Below are positions 24,877 to 34,036 of a DNA stretch of 60,699 nt, one piece after another (within the stretch, counting starts at the first letter, position 1; each line of letters opens with the position of its first letter). Origin of the DNA: Treponema sp. (GTDB lineage: Bacteria > Spirochaetota > Spirochaetia > Treponematales > Treponemataceae); the NCBI GenBank assembly GCA_018385415.1, contig JAHAZA010000095.1:1-60699 (forward strand), given 5' to 3'. Position numbers and translations under genes: made by a program. The notes under the pieces were generated by a model, which saw nothing but the letters and a program-made list of their open reading frames with translations, was not told the origin of the DNA and searched no databases.

Positions 24877-27792
24877 ATGGTAAACGGCTTTACGGTATTA
24901 AAAGAAGAAGAACTTGCTTACTTCAGAGGAAAAGGAATCTGGGTAAGACATGACAGAACTGGTTTAGAAATATTCAAGTTTGTAACTGATAAAATAAATA
25001 ACTACTTTTGTTTTAATTTTAAAACACCAATTGAAGATGATAGGGGAATTGCCCACATTCTGGAACATTCTGTATTACACGGAAGCAGAAAATTTCCTGA
25101 TTCAGAATTATTTTTTAAGCTTCAGCAGAAAAGTCCATGTAAGGATTTAAATGCAGCCACTTCAAAAACAAGTACATCGTTTTTTGCAGAAACATGCGTT
25201 CCAAAAGATTTCTACAATCTTCTGGATATAATGGGTGACAGTGTATTTTTTCCTCTTCTTACAGATGAAACTTTCATGCAGGAAGGCTGGAGAATAGAAA
25301 AGGATGAAAAGGGCAGTCTAAAAATCAACGGCGTTGTATTTAATGAGATGAACAACGATGATGAAAAAGCTGCTTTTGCCTACAGAAAGCTGAACAGAGA
25401 TTTTCAGCCAGGATCGAATGAAAATAATATTCAGGGAGGAGACCCTCTTCATATTCCTGAATGTTCTGTAGAAGATATCCGTGAATTCCACAAAAAATAT
25501 TATGTTCCAAAAAACTGTTTTTTGTTTCTCTTCGGTAATATTGATTTTGAGGAGCAGTTGAAATTCCTTGAAGAAAAACTGCTTTCAAAACTTCCTGCGG
25601 GAACAGAAAGAGCTTTGAACAATGACAATGTAATTCCTTTTAAAGAGCTTCAGGAATTTGAAATTTCTGTACCACATTACGGAACTTCAGAAGCCGCACT
25701 GGAACTTAGATTTTCTATTGAAGACGGTGACCGTGATGAAATAAATACTCGTGATGATTTTTTCAATCTGCTGTCTTATGTACTGACAGATGAACTAATT
25801 GCACCAAAGTATGGAACTTATGGTGATGTTGATACATTCGGAACATCAATGCACCGTGTTTTTACGATTACACTTTATGGTGTAGATCGAAAAGATATTC
25901 CTGATGCAAAAAAATATCTTATGTCATTATTTGAGAGAGTAGCAGAAAAGGGAATTGATTCGGAAACAGTGGAGTTTTTCTGTACAAACCAGGATTACAA
26001 TTTCGAAGATAATGAATTTGATATTGTTCCAACTGCTCTTAACGATCCATGTTTTTCAGGGTGGAATGAAAGTTATGATCCTTTTGTAAACCTTGTTGAT
26101 CCTGAAAGTTTCTGGATACGCGATAAGGAATTGTTTTCTAAGGCAGAAAATAATTTATTTGAAAATATGACAAAAAAATATTTCATCGATAATCCTCACA
26201 AGGCCTTTGTGGTAATGATTCCTGATGAAAACTATTTTCAAAATCTGGAAGAAATGCAGAACAAATACTTTGATGAAATTATCAGAAGTATTCCAGAAAG
26301 TAAAATAAATTATGACATTGAAAAATTTAATATGTATCAGAGGGAATGTTTAGAAGGAAAACATTCTCATAAATTTCCTGAAGTTAAGATTTCAGATCTG
26401 CCATTACCACAGGACGTTGGTCTTGCAGATGTTGAAAAAATAAAAACAGATAAAGGTGAAGTATTTATTTTCTCTTCAGTGCAGGAAATTATGAAAAAAA
26501 CAAATTTTTCAATTTGTTTTCCTTTGGATGTTCTTTTACCTGAAGAACTGTTCCTCTTTATCGAAGGTCTTCCATTTTTCAAAAAACTGGGATTTGGTGA
26601 TAATGACGTTAAAGATTCATTTCAGATTCTTTCGAATGAATCTGTTGATATTAATGAATATGGTTTAGATGCCGGAAATATTCCAGTATATAAAACAAGA
26701 AAAGAAATATTTGAAAACCGCTACTGGTTGAATATTTCATTTTCGATTTTCAACAGAAAAATTAAGGAAGGTCTTGCACTCATTGCTGAATATATTTTTA
26801 ACAAAAACTTTAATGATGTAACTTATATTAATCAGTTTAAGCTTCAGTATTCGAATTATCTTCAGCAGATAAGAGGAGATAAAGCACCTCTTTACGGGGC
26901 TCATTATATACATGCTCAGTGTACTGATCGTCTTGAATTGCATGATTATCTTAACAGTCCGCAGATTCCATCTTATTACAAGCAAATGCAGAAGCTGGAT
27001 ATTGATGAACTGATTTCAAAAACTATTGATATTTACAGAAAGGTTATTTCTTCTGGTGCTGTATTCAATGTATTTGCTTCCAAGGAGCAGATTGAAAAAT
27101 CAAAAGCTGCATTAATTGAGTTTATAAAATATGCAGGCTTTAATGAATTAAAACCTGCATTGAAATATGATGCTTGCTGGCTCAGAAAAGAAATGAAGCT
27201 TCCTGAAAAAATACAGGATGGTTTTGAGATAAACACAATCGTTACAAAAGAAGAAAATAATAGTTCAATAGCCATCTTCAATGCATCTCAGTATCCTTCA
27301 AAGGAATATGCTGCAGAAGATGCATTGATGCAATGGTTTTCAAATACAGTTTTGTATGAGCAGATAAGAAAATGTAATGGAGCATATGATGTAAGTGCAG
27401 GAGCTTATGCCTCTGATGGGACTGTAAGATTTCAGACTCAAAGAGATCCGGAACCGTTAAAATCAATTGAGCTTTATCAAAAGAGTTTAGAGCAGCTATC
27501 TCATAAAAAATTCATTCAGGAAGAATTGAATGATATTGTAATCAGAACATATGGTCTTGCAGTTTCTGATATTTCTCCAAAAGAAAGAGGAAGCTTGTGT
27601 TTCAGCAGATGCTTAAGTGCTCTGTTGCCAGAATATAGAAAACAACGTTTGCAGAATCTTCTTGACCTGACTGTTAAAGATCTTGAAGATGCGGCAAAGA
27701 GACTTTATGAATATTCAAAGAATATGAAAGCAATTGTGGTTACTAATGATGAAAGTAATTCTGCCGGGAATATTCTTACTAGGATTGAGTAA
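24877..27792 (+). CDS. M16C-family zinc metallopeptidase, presequence-protease-like
   Basis: 971 residues, the length of PreP/Cym1-type enzymes. The inverted zinc motif HILEHSVLHGS has His60, Glu63 and His64 (HxxEH), with the downstream glutamate likely in NEMNNDDEKAAF. Four alpha/beta M16 repeats form a chamber that degrades short unfolded peptides. There is no signal peptide, so it is cytosolic. An extended -10 TGC-TATAAT (24863-24868) ends 8 nt before the ATG with no Shine-Dalgarno. A terminator follows. Confidence 0.93.
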   Translation: MVNGFTVLKEEELAYFRGKGIWVRHDRTGLEIFKFVTDKINNYFCFNFKTPIEDDRGIAHILEHSVLHGSRKFPDSELFFKLQQKSPCKDLNAATSKTSTSFFAETCVPKDFYNLLDIMGDSVFFPLLTDETFMQEGWRIEKDEKGSLKINGVVFNEMNNDDEKAAFAYRKLNRDFQPGSNENNIQGGDPLHIPECSVEDIREFHKKYYVPKNCFLFLFGNIDFEEQLKFLEEKLLSKLPAGTERALNNDNVIPFKELQEFEISVPHYGTSEAALELRFSIEDGDRDEINTRDDFFNLLSYVLTDELIAPKYGTYGDVDTFGTSMHRVFTITLYGVDRKDIPDAKKYLMSLFERVAEKGIDSETVEFFCTNQDYNFEDNEFDIVPTALNDPCFSGWNESYDPFVNLVDPESFWIRDKELFSKAENNLFENMTKKYFIDNPHKAFVVMIPDENYFQNLEEMQNKYFDEIIRSIPESKINYDIEKFNMYQRECLEGKHSHKFPEVKISDLPLPQDVGLADVEKIKTDKGEVFIFSSVQEIMKKTNFSICFPLDVLLPEELFLFIEGLPFFKKLGFGDNDVKDSFQILSNESVDINEYGLDAGNIPVYKTRKEIFENRYWLNISFSIFNRKIKEGLALIAEYIFNKNFNDVTYINQFKLQYSNYLQQIRGDKAPLYGAHYIHAQCTDRLELHDYLNSPQIPSYYKQMQKLDIDELISKTIDIYRKVISSGAVFNVFASKEQIEKSKAALIEFIKYAGFNELKPALKYDACWLRKEMKLPEKIQDGFEINTIVTKEENNSSIAIFNASQYPSKEYAAEDALMQWFSNTVLYEQIRKCNGAYDVSAGAYASDGTVRFQTQRDPEPLKSIELYQKSLEQLSHKKFIQEELNDIVIRTYGLAVSDISPKERGSLCFSRCLSALLPEYRKQRLQNLLDLTVKDLEDAAKRLYEYSKNMKAIVVTNDESNSAGNILTRIE

Positions 27793-27800
27793 TTTGCTAG

Positions 27801-27846
27801 ACGAACAAGCATAAAATAAATTTCAATTATGCCTGTTCGTTTTTTT
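27801..27846. terminator. Bidirectional terminator
   Basis: ACGAACAAGCATAA pairs with TTATGCCTGTTCGT (one mismatch) across a 12-base loop and is followed by a seven-T run. It separates the peptidase gene from the convergent LUD gene. Confidence 0.88.
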
Positions 27847-27857
27847 ATAAATAGATA

Positions 27858-28496
27858 TTAATAACCAAGTGTTTCACCAACAAGAATGACCTTGATTCTG
27901 TTAGGAACTCGGGACATTCTTGTTGTTACAAATTCGCAGCAGATGCTGTCTGTAAAACATTCGCCGCATTTACCTGTGGTAGCACAAGGTGTCTTACAAT
28001 CAAGGCGGTTGCAGTTAGGTGGGGTTGCAATGTTACGGATGCGGCGATAACCGTCTTCTACAGTTGATACAACTTTATTCATTCCAGCAATTACTATTAC
28101 ATTATCAGGTCCGTAAATGAGATAACTTACACGGTTACCACGGCCGTCAATGTTTACAAGTTCACCATCCAAAGTAATTGCGTTTGTACTCATAAGGAAG
28201 AAATCTGCGTTTGTAAGTTTGCTCTTTAATTCTTTTTCTTCTTCAGGAGTTTTATAGTTTTCTCGGATAATAAGTTCGTGTCCTGCAGCAGTTACAGAAT
28301 CCTTAAATCCATTTTCATCTAATGTCATTGATCCGCCGTATCCGACAGTCTTTTTTTCATTTCCTATAAGTTCAAGCATTTTTGCTTTTGCTTCTTCTAC
28401 ATTTTTACAGTAGTAACCTTCCATTTTGCGCATATTCAATTTTTTGATAATTGTTGCAGCCTGGTTTTTATAAAATGTTTCTTTTGGTGTTGCCAT
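27858..28496 (-). CDS. LUD-domain protein (lactate-utilisation-like)
   Basis: A 212-residue LUD (DUF162) domain protein. Seen are the GYGGSMTLDENG loop, DFFLMSTNAITLDGELVNID and VIVIAGMNKVVSTVEDGYRR. A cysteine-rich stretch (CNRLDCKTPCATTGKCGECF) near 163-185 could bind an iron-sulfur cluster. LutC/LutB-type proteins act in lactate oxidation, but the stand-alone form has no proven role and there is no lut cluster here. A GAGGAAT site and a TGC-TATAAT box further upstream give it a conventional leader. Confidence 0.88.
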   Translation of the reverse strand: MATPKETFYKNQAATIIKKLNMRKMEGYYCKNVEEAKAKMLELIGNEKKTVGYGGSMTLDENGFKDSVTAAGHELIIRENYKTPEEEKELKSKLTNADFFLMSTNAITLDGELVNIDGRGNRVSYLIYGPDNVIVIAGMNKVVSTVEDGYRRIRNIATPPNCNRLDCKTPCATTGKCGECFTDSICCEFVTTRMSRVPNRIKVILVGETLGY

Positions 28497-28586
28497 TTTT
28501 ATTCCTCTATGGAATTATTATAGCAGACTTTGTTTCTAATTTAAAATTGTTTTTATATACTATTGATTTAGTTTTTTGAGGAAAAT

Positions 28587-29372
28587 ATGGAATACCAGTT
28601 TTCAAGAACTGCACTGACATTTGGAAAAGAGAATATGAATAAACTGGCTCAATCCAGGGTAATTGTTTTTGGAATTGGTGGAGTTGGAAGCTTTGTTGTT
28701 GAGGCACTTGTCCGTTCGGGAATTGGTGCTATTGATATTGTAGATGATGACAAAGTCTGCGTTTCTAATCTTAACCGTCAGTTGTATGCCCTGCATTCCA
28801 CAATTGGCCAGTATAAAGTTGATGTGGCAGAACAACGTATTCATGATATTAATCCAGAGTGCAAGGTAACAAAATATAAATGTTTTTATCTTCCGGAAAA
28901 TTCTTCTCAGTTTGATTTATCACAGTATGATTACATCGTTGACTGTATTGATACAGTTACCGCAAAGCTTGATCTTATATTAAAGGCAAAGAAATTAAAA
29001 AAGCCCATAATCAGTTCTATGGGAGCGGGCAATAAAGTCGATCCAGCACAATTTAAAGTTGCAGATATTTCCAGAACTTCAGTATGTCCTTTAGCTCGTG
29101 TCATGCGTAATGAACTAAAGAAGCGGGGAATCAAACGGTTAAAGTGTGTATTCTCAACAGAAAAAGCAATTGCACCAATTCCTGAAGAAGTTGAAAATTC
29201 CCTAAAAGAAAAGCCGCAAGGATTTTCAGATTCAGCAAGAAACGGTGTATCAAAAAAGCAGTCTCCAGGAAGCAACGCATTTACACCATCTGTTGCAGGG
29301 CTTTTGATTGCAGGAGAAGTCATTAAGGATCTTACACAATTTCATGTAACAGATCTGTTTAAAGAAAAATAA
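28587..29372 (+). CDS. tcdA: tRNA threonylcarbamoyladenosine dehydratase
   Basis: 261 residues of the ThiF/E1-like superfamily. The ATP-binding loop GIGGVGS is at 29-35, followed by DIVDDDKVCVSNLNRQ. YIVDCIDTVTAKLDLI and ISSMGAGNKVDP are typical of TcdA (CsdL/YgdL), which cyclises t6A37 in tRNA. The C-terminal part, with VPSVAGLLIAGEVI-like sequence, fits the family. GAGGAAA lies 5 nt before the ATG. It is divergent from the LUD gene. Confidence 0.9.
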   Translation: MEYQFSRTALTFGKENMNKLAQSRVIVFGIGGVGSFVVEALVRSGIGAIDIVDDDKVCVSNLNRQLYALHSTIGQYKVDVAEQRIHDINPECKVTKYKCFYLPENSSQFDLSQYDYIVDCIDTVTAKLDLILKAKKLKKPIISSMGAGNKVDPAQFKVADISRTSVCPLARVMRNELKKRGIKRLKCVFSTEKAIAPIPEEVENSLKEKPQGFSDSARNGVSKKQSPGSNAFTPSVAGLLIAGEVIKDLTQFHVTDLFKEK

Positions 29373-29470
29373 GGCTGTAATTGTAAAAATCGGAACTTAA
29401 ATAAATTTCTATTTAAAAGTAATTTAAAATCATTTTTAATTTCATTATAATTTTTTTCATTGAGGTTTAT

Positions 29471-30736
29471 ATGAGTTCAAATTTTCCGTTAAATAAAGAG
29501 CAGCTTACAGATTTAGTTAAGAAATTTCCAACACCCTTTTATCTTTACGATGAAAAAGCAATCCGCGAAAACATGCAGAAATTTACAAAAGCATTCAGTA
29601 TCTTTCCAGTGTTCAGAGAGCACTTTGCTGTAAAAGCATGTCCTAATCCATATCTTCTTAAAGTGCTTGCAGAAGAAGGTTGTGGTGCTGACTGTTCTTC
29701 ACTTCCTGAACTTATGCTTTCAGAAATGGCAGGAATTAAAGGTAAGCATGTAATCTTTACTTCAAATGAAACTCCTGCTTCAGAATATCAGTATGCATTT
29801 GATAGAGGAAACATCATCAACCTTGATGATATTACTCATATTGAATATTTGAAAAAACATTTAGGTAAACTTCCTGATACTATCTGCTTCAGATATAATC
29901 CAGGTCCTGAAAAGCAGGGATGTAACTCCATTATCGGAAAACCTGAAGAAGCAAAATATGGTTTGACAAGACAGCAGATTTTTGAAGCTTACAAAATCTG
30001 TAAAGAAGAAGGTGTGCAGCATTTTGGTCTTCACACAATGGTCGCTTCAAACGAATTGAATCCTGCCTTCTTTGTTGATACAGCAAAGCTTCTTTTTGAA
30101 CTTTGTACAGAAATCAAAGAAAAGTGTGGAGTAAGAATTGAGTTTGTTGATCTTGGTGGTGGTCTTGGAATTCCTTATAAACCAGATCAGAAAGCTGTTG
30201 ACTATGATGTTGTTGCTCAGGGAATCAGAAAAGAGTACGACCGTGTTGTAGTTCCTGCAGGTCTTGATCCTCTTGAAATTTACTGGGAATGTGGTCGTCC
30301 AATTACAGGTCCTTATGGCTGGCTTGTTACAACTGCAATTCATCAGAAACATATTTACCGCGAATACATTGCTGTTGATTCATGTATGGCAGATCTTATG
30401 AGACCTGGTATGTATGGTTCTTATCATGAAGTTACTATTTCTGGAAAAGAGAATGAGCCTAAGACAGATGTTTATGATGTTGTGGGAAGCCTTTGCGAAA
30501 ATTGTGATAAGTTTGCAGTTCAGCGTGAACTTCCTAAAATCGATATTGGTGACTTTGTAATCATCCACGATGCAGGAGCACATGGTCGGGCAATGGGATT
30601 TAACTATAATGGTAAACTTCGTTGTGGTGAAATTCTTATTCGTAACGACGGAAGCTTTAAAGAAATCCGTCGCAGAGAAACAATTGATGATCTGTTTGCA
30701 ACACTTGATTTAAATGGCGTAAAAGATTTCAATTAA
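29471..30736 (+). CDS. PLP-dependent decarboxylase, diaminopimelate-decarboxylase-like
   Basis: 421 residues of the fold-III (alanine-racemase-like) Orn/DAP/Arg decarboxylase group. The probable PLP lysine is Lys55 in EHFAVKACPNP. FGLHTMVAS, the glycine-rich phosphate loop FVDLGGGLGIPY, ECGRPITGPYG, and the active-site cysteine region VVGSLCENCDKFA all fit a lysine-pathway decarboxylase (lysA-like). Carboxynorspermidine or other amino-acid decarboxylases are possible, because ACP replaces the usual AxN after the lysine. GAGG precedes the ATG. It may be co-transcribed with the two genes after it. Confidence 0.82.
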   Translation: MSSNFPLNKEQLTDLVKKFPTPFYLYDEKAIRENMQKFTKAFSIFPVFREHFAVKACPNPYLLKVLAEEGCGADCSSLPELMLSEMAGIKGKHVIFTSNETPASEYQYAFDRGNIINLDDITHIEYLKKHLGKLPDTICFRYNPGPEKQGCNSIIGKPEEAKYGLTRQQIFEAYKICKEEGVQHFGLHTMVASNELNPAFFVDTAKLLFELCTEIKEKCGVRIEFVDLGGGLGIPYKPDQKAVDYDVVAQGIRKEYDRVVVPAGLDPLEIYWECGRPITGPYGWLVTTAIHQKHIYREYIAVDSCMADLMRPGMYGSYHEVTISGKENEPKTDVYDVVGSLCENCDKFAVQRELPKIDIGDFVIIHDAGAHGRAMGFNYNGKLRCGEILIRNDGSFKEIRRRETIDDLFATLDLNGVKDFN

Positions 30737-30751
30737 TATCAGGAGTATTAA

Positions 30752-31762
30752 ATGAAATCAAAGCGTGTATTAATGGGATTTGCGGCGTTACTTATTTTTC
30801 TTTTCCATTTTTATATACCTTTGAGTTCAGAAGGCAATATTTTTGCTTTTGCGTATCTTGGTGTAGATATCTTCTTTTTTGTCTCAGCATATTCGCTGGG
30901 AAAAAAAGAAGATATTAAATTTGTTCCTTTCATTAAGAATAGACTTCTTTCTGTTTACATTCCTTTTGTTATATTTGCACTGATTTCATTTTTTCACAAA
31001 GGCTGGAAAATTGAAAAGCTGTTGAAAGTTTTATGTGGCCTGGATTTTTTTGAAAAAAGTGGAGGAGCGTTCTTGTGGTATTTAATTGCGATTATGTTCC
31101 TTTACCTTTTAGTTCCATTTTTTTCATGGCTTAAAGGTAAAATAAAATCACTTGCTTTTCTGATTTTAAATCTGTTTTGGATTACAACAGCTTTTGTTCT
31201 GGAATATGCATTTAACTTTACAAATATCAATATTTTAATTCTAAGGCTTCCTGTTTTCTTTATCGGCTTTTTTTATGATGAAATAAAATCACTCTTGAAG
31301 ATAAAATCAGTTGATCAGATGAATGTAAAGCAGAAGGTTATTTCAGCTTTAATAGATCTTTGTATCGTTGCAGTGGGGATAATTTTAATTCTGTGTTTCG
31401 GAACTAAAATCAAATTGAATAAACCAGTTACAGAACTTTATTACATATTTGCTGTTCCTGCTGTTATCGGTTTATTTGAATTGTTTAACCTTGCATGTTT
31501 AAACTGGAAATTTATTGTTCTTGAATTTTTAGGAAAGTTAACCTTAGAGGTTTATGCTTTTCAGATGATGTTTGGATATAATGTTGAAAGCTTTCTTTTA
31601 AAAAACCTAAAAAATTTAATTCAAATTAATCCATTAAGAAAAATTATAACATTTTTAGTTACTTTGCTATTTATTGTTTTAATAGCATTTATTTTTCATT
31701 TTTTGTATAATTGTGTAAAATCAATGTTTATGAAAACAAATAAACAGAAAGAGGTTATATAA
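30752..31762 (+). CDS. Acyltransferase-3-family membrane protein
   Basis: 336 residues with about ten hydrophobic segments. The N-terminal LMGFAALLIFLFHFYIPLSS holds a family-typical early His. AYLGVDIFFFVSAYSLG is the standard second motif, and FLWYLIAIMFLYLLVPF the central one. Members O-acylate surface polysaccharides or lipids from the inner membrane. AGGAG precedes the ATG, 15 bp after the decarboxylase. Its stop shares a base with the next ATG (TAATG). Confidence 0.82.
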   Translation: MKSKRVLMGFAALLIFLFHFYIPLSSEGNIFAFAYLGVDIFFFVSAYSLGKKEDIKFVPFIKNRLLSVYIPFVIFALISFFHKGWKIEKLLKVLCGLDFFEKSGGAFLWYLIAIMFLYLLVPFFSWLKGKIKSLAFLILNLFWITTAFVLEYAFNFTNINILILRLPVFFIGFFYDEIKSLLKIKSVDQMNVKQKVISALIDLCIVAVGIILILCFGTKIKLNKPVTELYYIFAVPAVIGLFELFNLACLNWKFIVLEFLGKLTLEVYAFQMMFGYNVESFLLKNLKNLIQINPLRKIITFLVTLLFIVLIAFIFHFLYNCVKSMFMKTNKQKEVI

Positions 31763-32241
31763 TGAAAAAAAATCATATTAAAGAAATTATTTTTGCCAGC
31801 ATTTTTATGTGTATGTGTTTGATTAGTTGTGGTAATAAAAGCTCTTCTTCTTCAGATGCTAATACAATGGGCACTAAGCTTGCAGCAGTTTTCAAAAAAG
31901 AAATTACAAAAGAAACTGATATTGTAAAAGTTGCCGATGCAATTGCAGCTTCTTCTGCTTGTGATCTTGAATGTGTTGTTTCTGAAATAGAAGAAGGTTA
32001 CCTTGCTGGATTTAGCTCTGATATTTCCGGATTTAATAAAGGTGTTACAATTATGCCTCTTATTGGAAGTATTCCTTTTGTAGCATATATATTTGAAGTA
32101 AATAATCCGGAAGAGTTTAAATCAGTACTTTTGGATAGTGCAGACCCACGATGGAATATTTGTACACAGGCAGATGAAACTGTATGTGATATTTCTGGAA
32201 AGTATGTTTTCTTTACAATGTGTCCAGGTAATGATGAATAA
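31762..32241 (+). CDS. Small lipoprotein
   Basis: 159 residues. The N-terminal signal has lipobox LISC (Cys near 23), then a Ser-rich linker and a compact domain with GYLAGFSSDISGFNKGVTIM, PLIGSIPFVAYIFEV and DPRWNICTQADET. Several cysteines remain in the mature part. It is an exported lipid-anchored protein. The domain recalls one seen beside acyltransferases in clostridia, but I cannot name it. Translationally coupled to the acyltransferase. Confidence 0.75.
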   Translation: MKKNHIKEIIFASIFMCMCLISCGNKSSSSSDANTMGTKLAAVFKKEITKETDIVKVADAIAASSACDLECVVSEIEEGYLAGFSSDISGFNKGVTIMPLIGSIPFVAYIFEVNNPEEFKSVLLDSADPRWNICTQADETVCDISGKYVFFTMCPGNDE

Positions 32242-32252
32242 CTAAAAATGTA

Positions 32253-32305
32253 GAAAGCTCTATCAGTTAAAACTGCTTTAAATTTCCTGCAGTAATAGAG
32301 CTTTC
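32253..32305. terminator. Hairpin between the lipoprotein and convergent tetR
   Basis: GAAAGCTCTAT (32253-32263) pairs perfectly with ATAGAGCTTTC (32295-32305). The second arm lies inside the tetR coding end. No long T run follows, so termination would be weak. Confidence 0.5.
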
Positions 32306-32854
32306 CAGTGAAGTGAAAAGTAAAGTCTGAAGGTAATCTAAAAATTTTGCTTTATCGAGTTCCTTGTTATATTTTATGTACCAGGCAATCTGGTTTGATA
32401 CCATTGAAGTGAAATTGAATGTCAAAAAATTCCTGAAATCTTCAGAAATGATAAAACCTTTTTCCTGGCAGATAAAATCAATTGTATGGGCAAGAAATGT
32501 CTTTAGATCCCGTTCATATATGTTCTTCAACTCCTGTTCCCCAAGGGATTCAAAAGCTGTCTGACATAGAGTCAGATTATTGTCTATGTATGACATAATG
32601 AAAATCAAGGCTTGCGAAACCTGTGCATTTGCTGCTTGAAAAGAATCAATTATATTTTTAATTTCCTGTTCATAAGTCCAGTACAAAAGTCCGTACATAT
32701 TTTCAAAATGGTAATAAAAAGTGTTTCTGTTGATTCCGCAGGTTGAAATAATGTCTCCAACTGTTATTTTTGAGAAAGCCTTTGTTCCAACTTCTTTTTT
32801 TAGTGCGTTGGCCATTTTTATCTTTGTTTCAGAGGAATGCAAATCCGGTGTCAT
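32267..32854 (-). CDS. TetR-family repressor of the RND efflux operon
   Basis: 195 residues. The N-terminal helix-turn-helix reads KITVGDIISTCGINRNTFYY followed by HFENMYGLLYW (about 25-55), the TetR signature. The all-helical C-terminal ligand domain resembles the DhaS/YcfQ-type subgroup. It is divergent from the efflux operon, and an inverted repeat lies in the 102-bp gap between them, so it should repress that operon until a ligand binds. A TAATAT box lies 4 nt before the ATG. Confidence 0.88.
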   Translation of the reverse strand: MTPDLHSSETKIKMANALKKEVGTKAFSKITVGDIISTCGINRNTFYYHFENMYGLLYWTYEQEIKNIIDSFQAANAQVSQALIFIMSYIDNNLTLCQTAFESLGEQELKNIYERDLKTFLAHTIDFICQEKGFIISEDFRNFLTFNFTSMVSNQIAWYIKYNKELDKAKFLDYLQTLLFTSLESSITAGNLKQF

Positions 32855-32882
32855 TCTTATATTATCTTTTAATTGAATATTT

Positions 32883-32950
32883 TTGTCTATTTCGTATTAG
32901 ACAATTAATAAAAATTGTCTATTGAACTAAAAACCAAGAATTATTAATTT
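32883..32950 (+). promoter_or_regulatory. TetR operator and efflux promoter
   Basis: TTGTCTA (32883-32889) and TAGACAA (32898-32904) form an inverted repeat with an 8-bp spacer. A third copy TTGTCTA (32915-32921) abuts the -35. The promoter is TTGAAC (32922-32927), 17 bp, TAATTT (32945-32950), ending 6 nt before the ATG at 32957. Binding would block both directions. Confidence 0.7.
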
Positions 32951-32956
32951 TGAAAT

Positions 32957-34036
32957 ATGAAAATTTCCAGAAAAAAAATAATAGTAATCAGTTCATCTAT
33001 TGCAGTATTTATTCTTCTTATTTTACTTGTTTCTCTTAAGAAGAAACCTTCAGATAAATCAGAGACTTTGCCGGCTGTTGTTATTCAAAAGCCGGTAAGA
33101 CAGAATCTTGATGAATCAATTACTATAACTGGTTATGTTGAAGCTAAAACGATGATCCCCGTAGTTCCTTTTGTAAACGGCACAATTATGGAATATCCTG
33201 CGAAGGCTGGTGATTTTGTAACAAAAGACACTGTTCTTGCAAAAATTGATGATCAGCCATTCAGACAGACTATGCTTCAGGCTCAGGCAGCTTATCTTGC
33301 TTCAAGAAGTACTTTTGACAGAGTAAGCAGTTTGTATAGAGCAGGGGCAGCTACTCAGCAGAACTATGATACTGCAAAAGCTCAGTTCGATGCTTCAAAA
33401 GCTCAGTATGATCTTGCAAACCTCCAGGTTAATTATACAATTGTAAAAGCTCCTGTGGATGGAACAATTTTAGTTGCTAATCAGGCAGTTGGAAGTATCG
33501 GCAATACTGGAACCCCAATTGCTATTCTTGCAGATCTTACAAATCAAGTTGTTCGCCTGAAAGTACCAGAAAAATATTTTGATCTTTTTTCTCTTGAACG
33601 TGCAAATCTTAAAGTTAAAGTTATTCGTCCTGCAGAAAAAAATATGTATGAGGATGCAGAGACTTCTGCAACAATTGAAAATATCGCTCCTTACGTTTCT
33701 CCTGAAAGTAAAAACTTTGAAGTTGTATGTAAACTTGATGAACCTGGTGAACGTTTCAGACCGGGAATGTTCGTAAAAGTTTCTGTTACTTACAGAACTC
33801 TTGAAGATGTTCCTGTATTACCTATTAAAACTAAAAAGCTTGATGGAAGCTTCTATCTATATAATCCTGAATCAGAAACAGTACAGTACGTTATGCCTGA
33901 AGAAACTCCTTCTGATGGTGACTTTTTTATTGTAGATGAAAAATATTCTGATTCTTATTTTGTAATTGATGGTCAGAACTTTGTATTTGATGGACAGAAG
34001 GTTAGACTTTACGAAGATGTTCTGGAGGAATATTAG
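32957..34036 (+). CDS. RND efflux periplasmic adaptor (membrane fusion protein)
   Basis: 359 residues with an N-terminal membrane anchor (KIIVISSSIAVFILLILLVS). The barrel-sandwich halves read ITITGYVEAKTMIPVVPFVN and NYTIVKAPVDGTILVANQAV, separated by a coiled hairpin. A beta-barrel domain with PGMFVKVSV follows. It joins the inner-membrane pump to the outer-membrane channel. First gene of the operon, probably leaderless. Confidence 0.92.
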   Translation: MKISRKKIIVISSSIAVFILLILLVSLKKKPSDKSETLPAVVIQKPVRQNLDESITITGYVEAKTMIPVVPFVNGTIMEYPAKAGDFVTKDTVLAKIDDQPFRQTMLQAQAAYLASRSTFDRVSSLYRAGAATQQNYDTAKAQFDASKAQYDLANLQVNYTIVKAPVDGTILVANQAVGSIGNTGTPIAILADLTNQVVRLKVPEKYFDLFSLERANLKVKVIRPAEKNMYEDAETSATIENIAPYVSPESKNFEVVCKLDEPGERFRPGMFVKVSVTYRTLEDVPVLPIKTKKLDGSFYLYNPESETVQYVMPEETPSDGDFFIVDEKYSDSYFVIDGQNFVFDGQKVRLYEDVLEEY

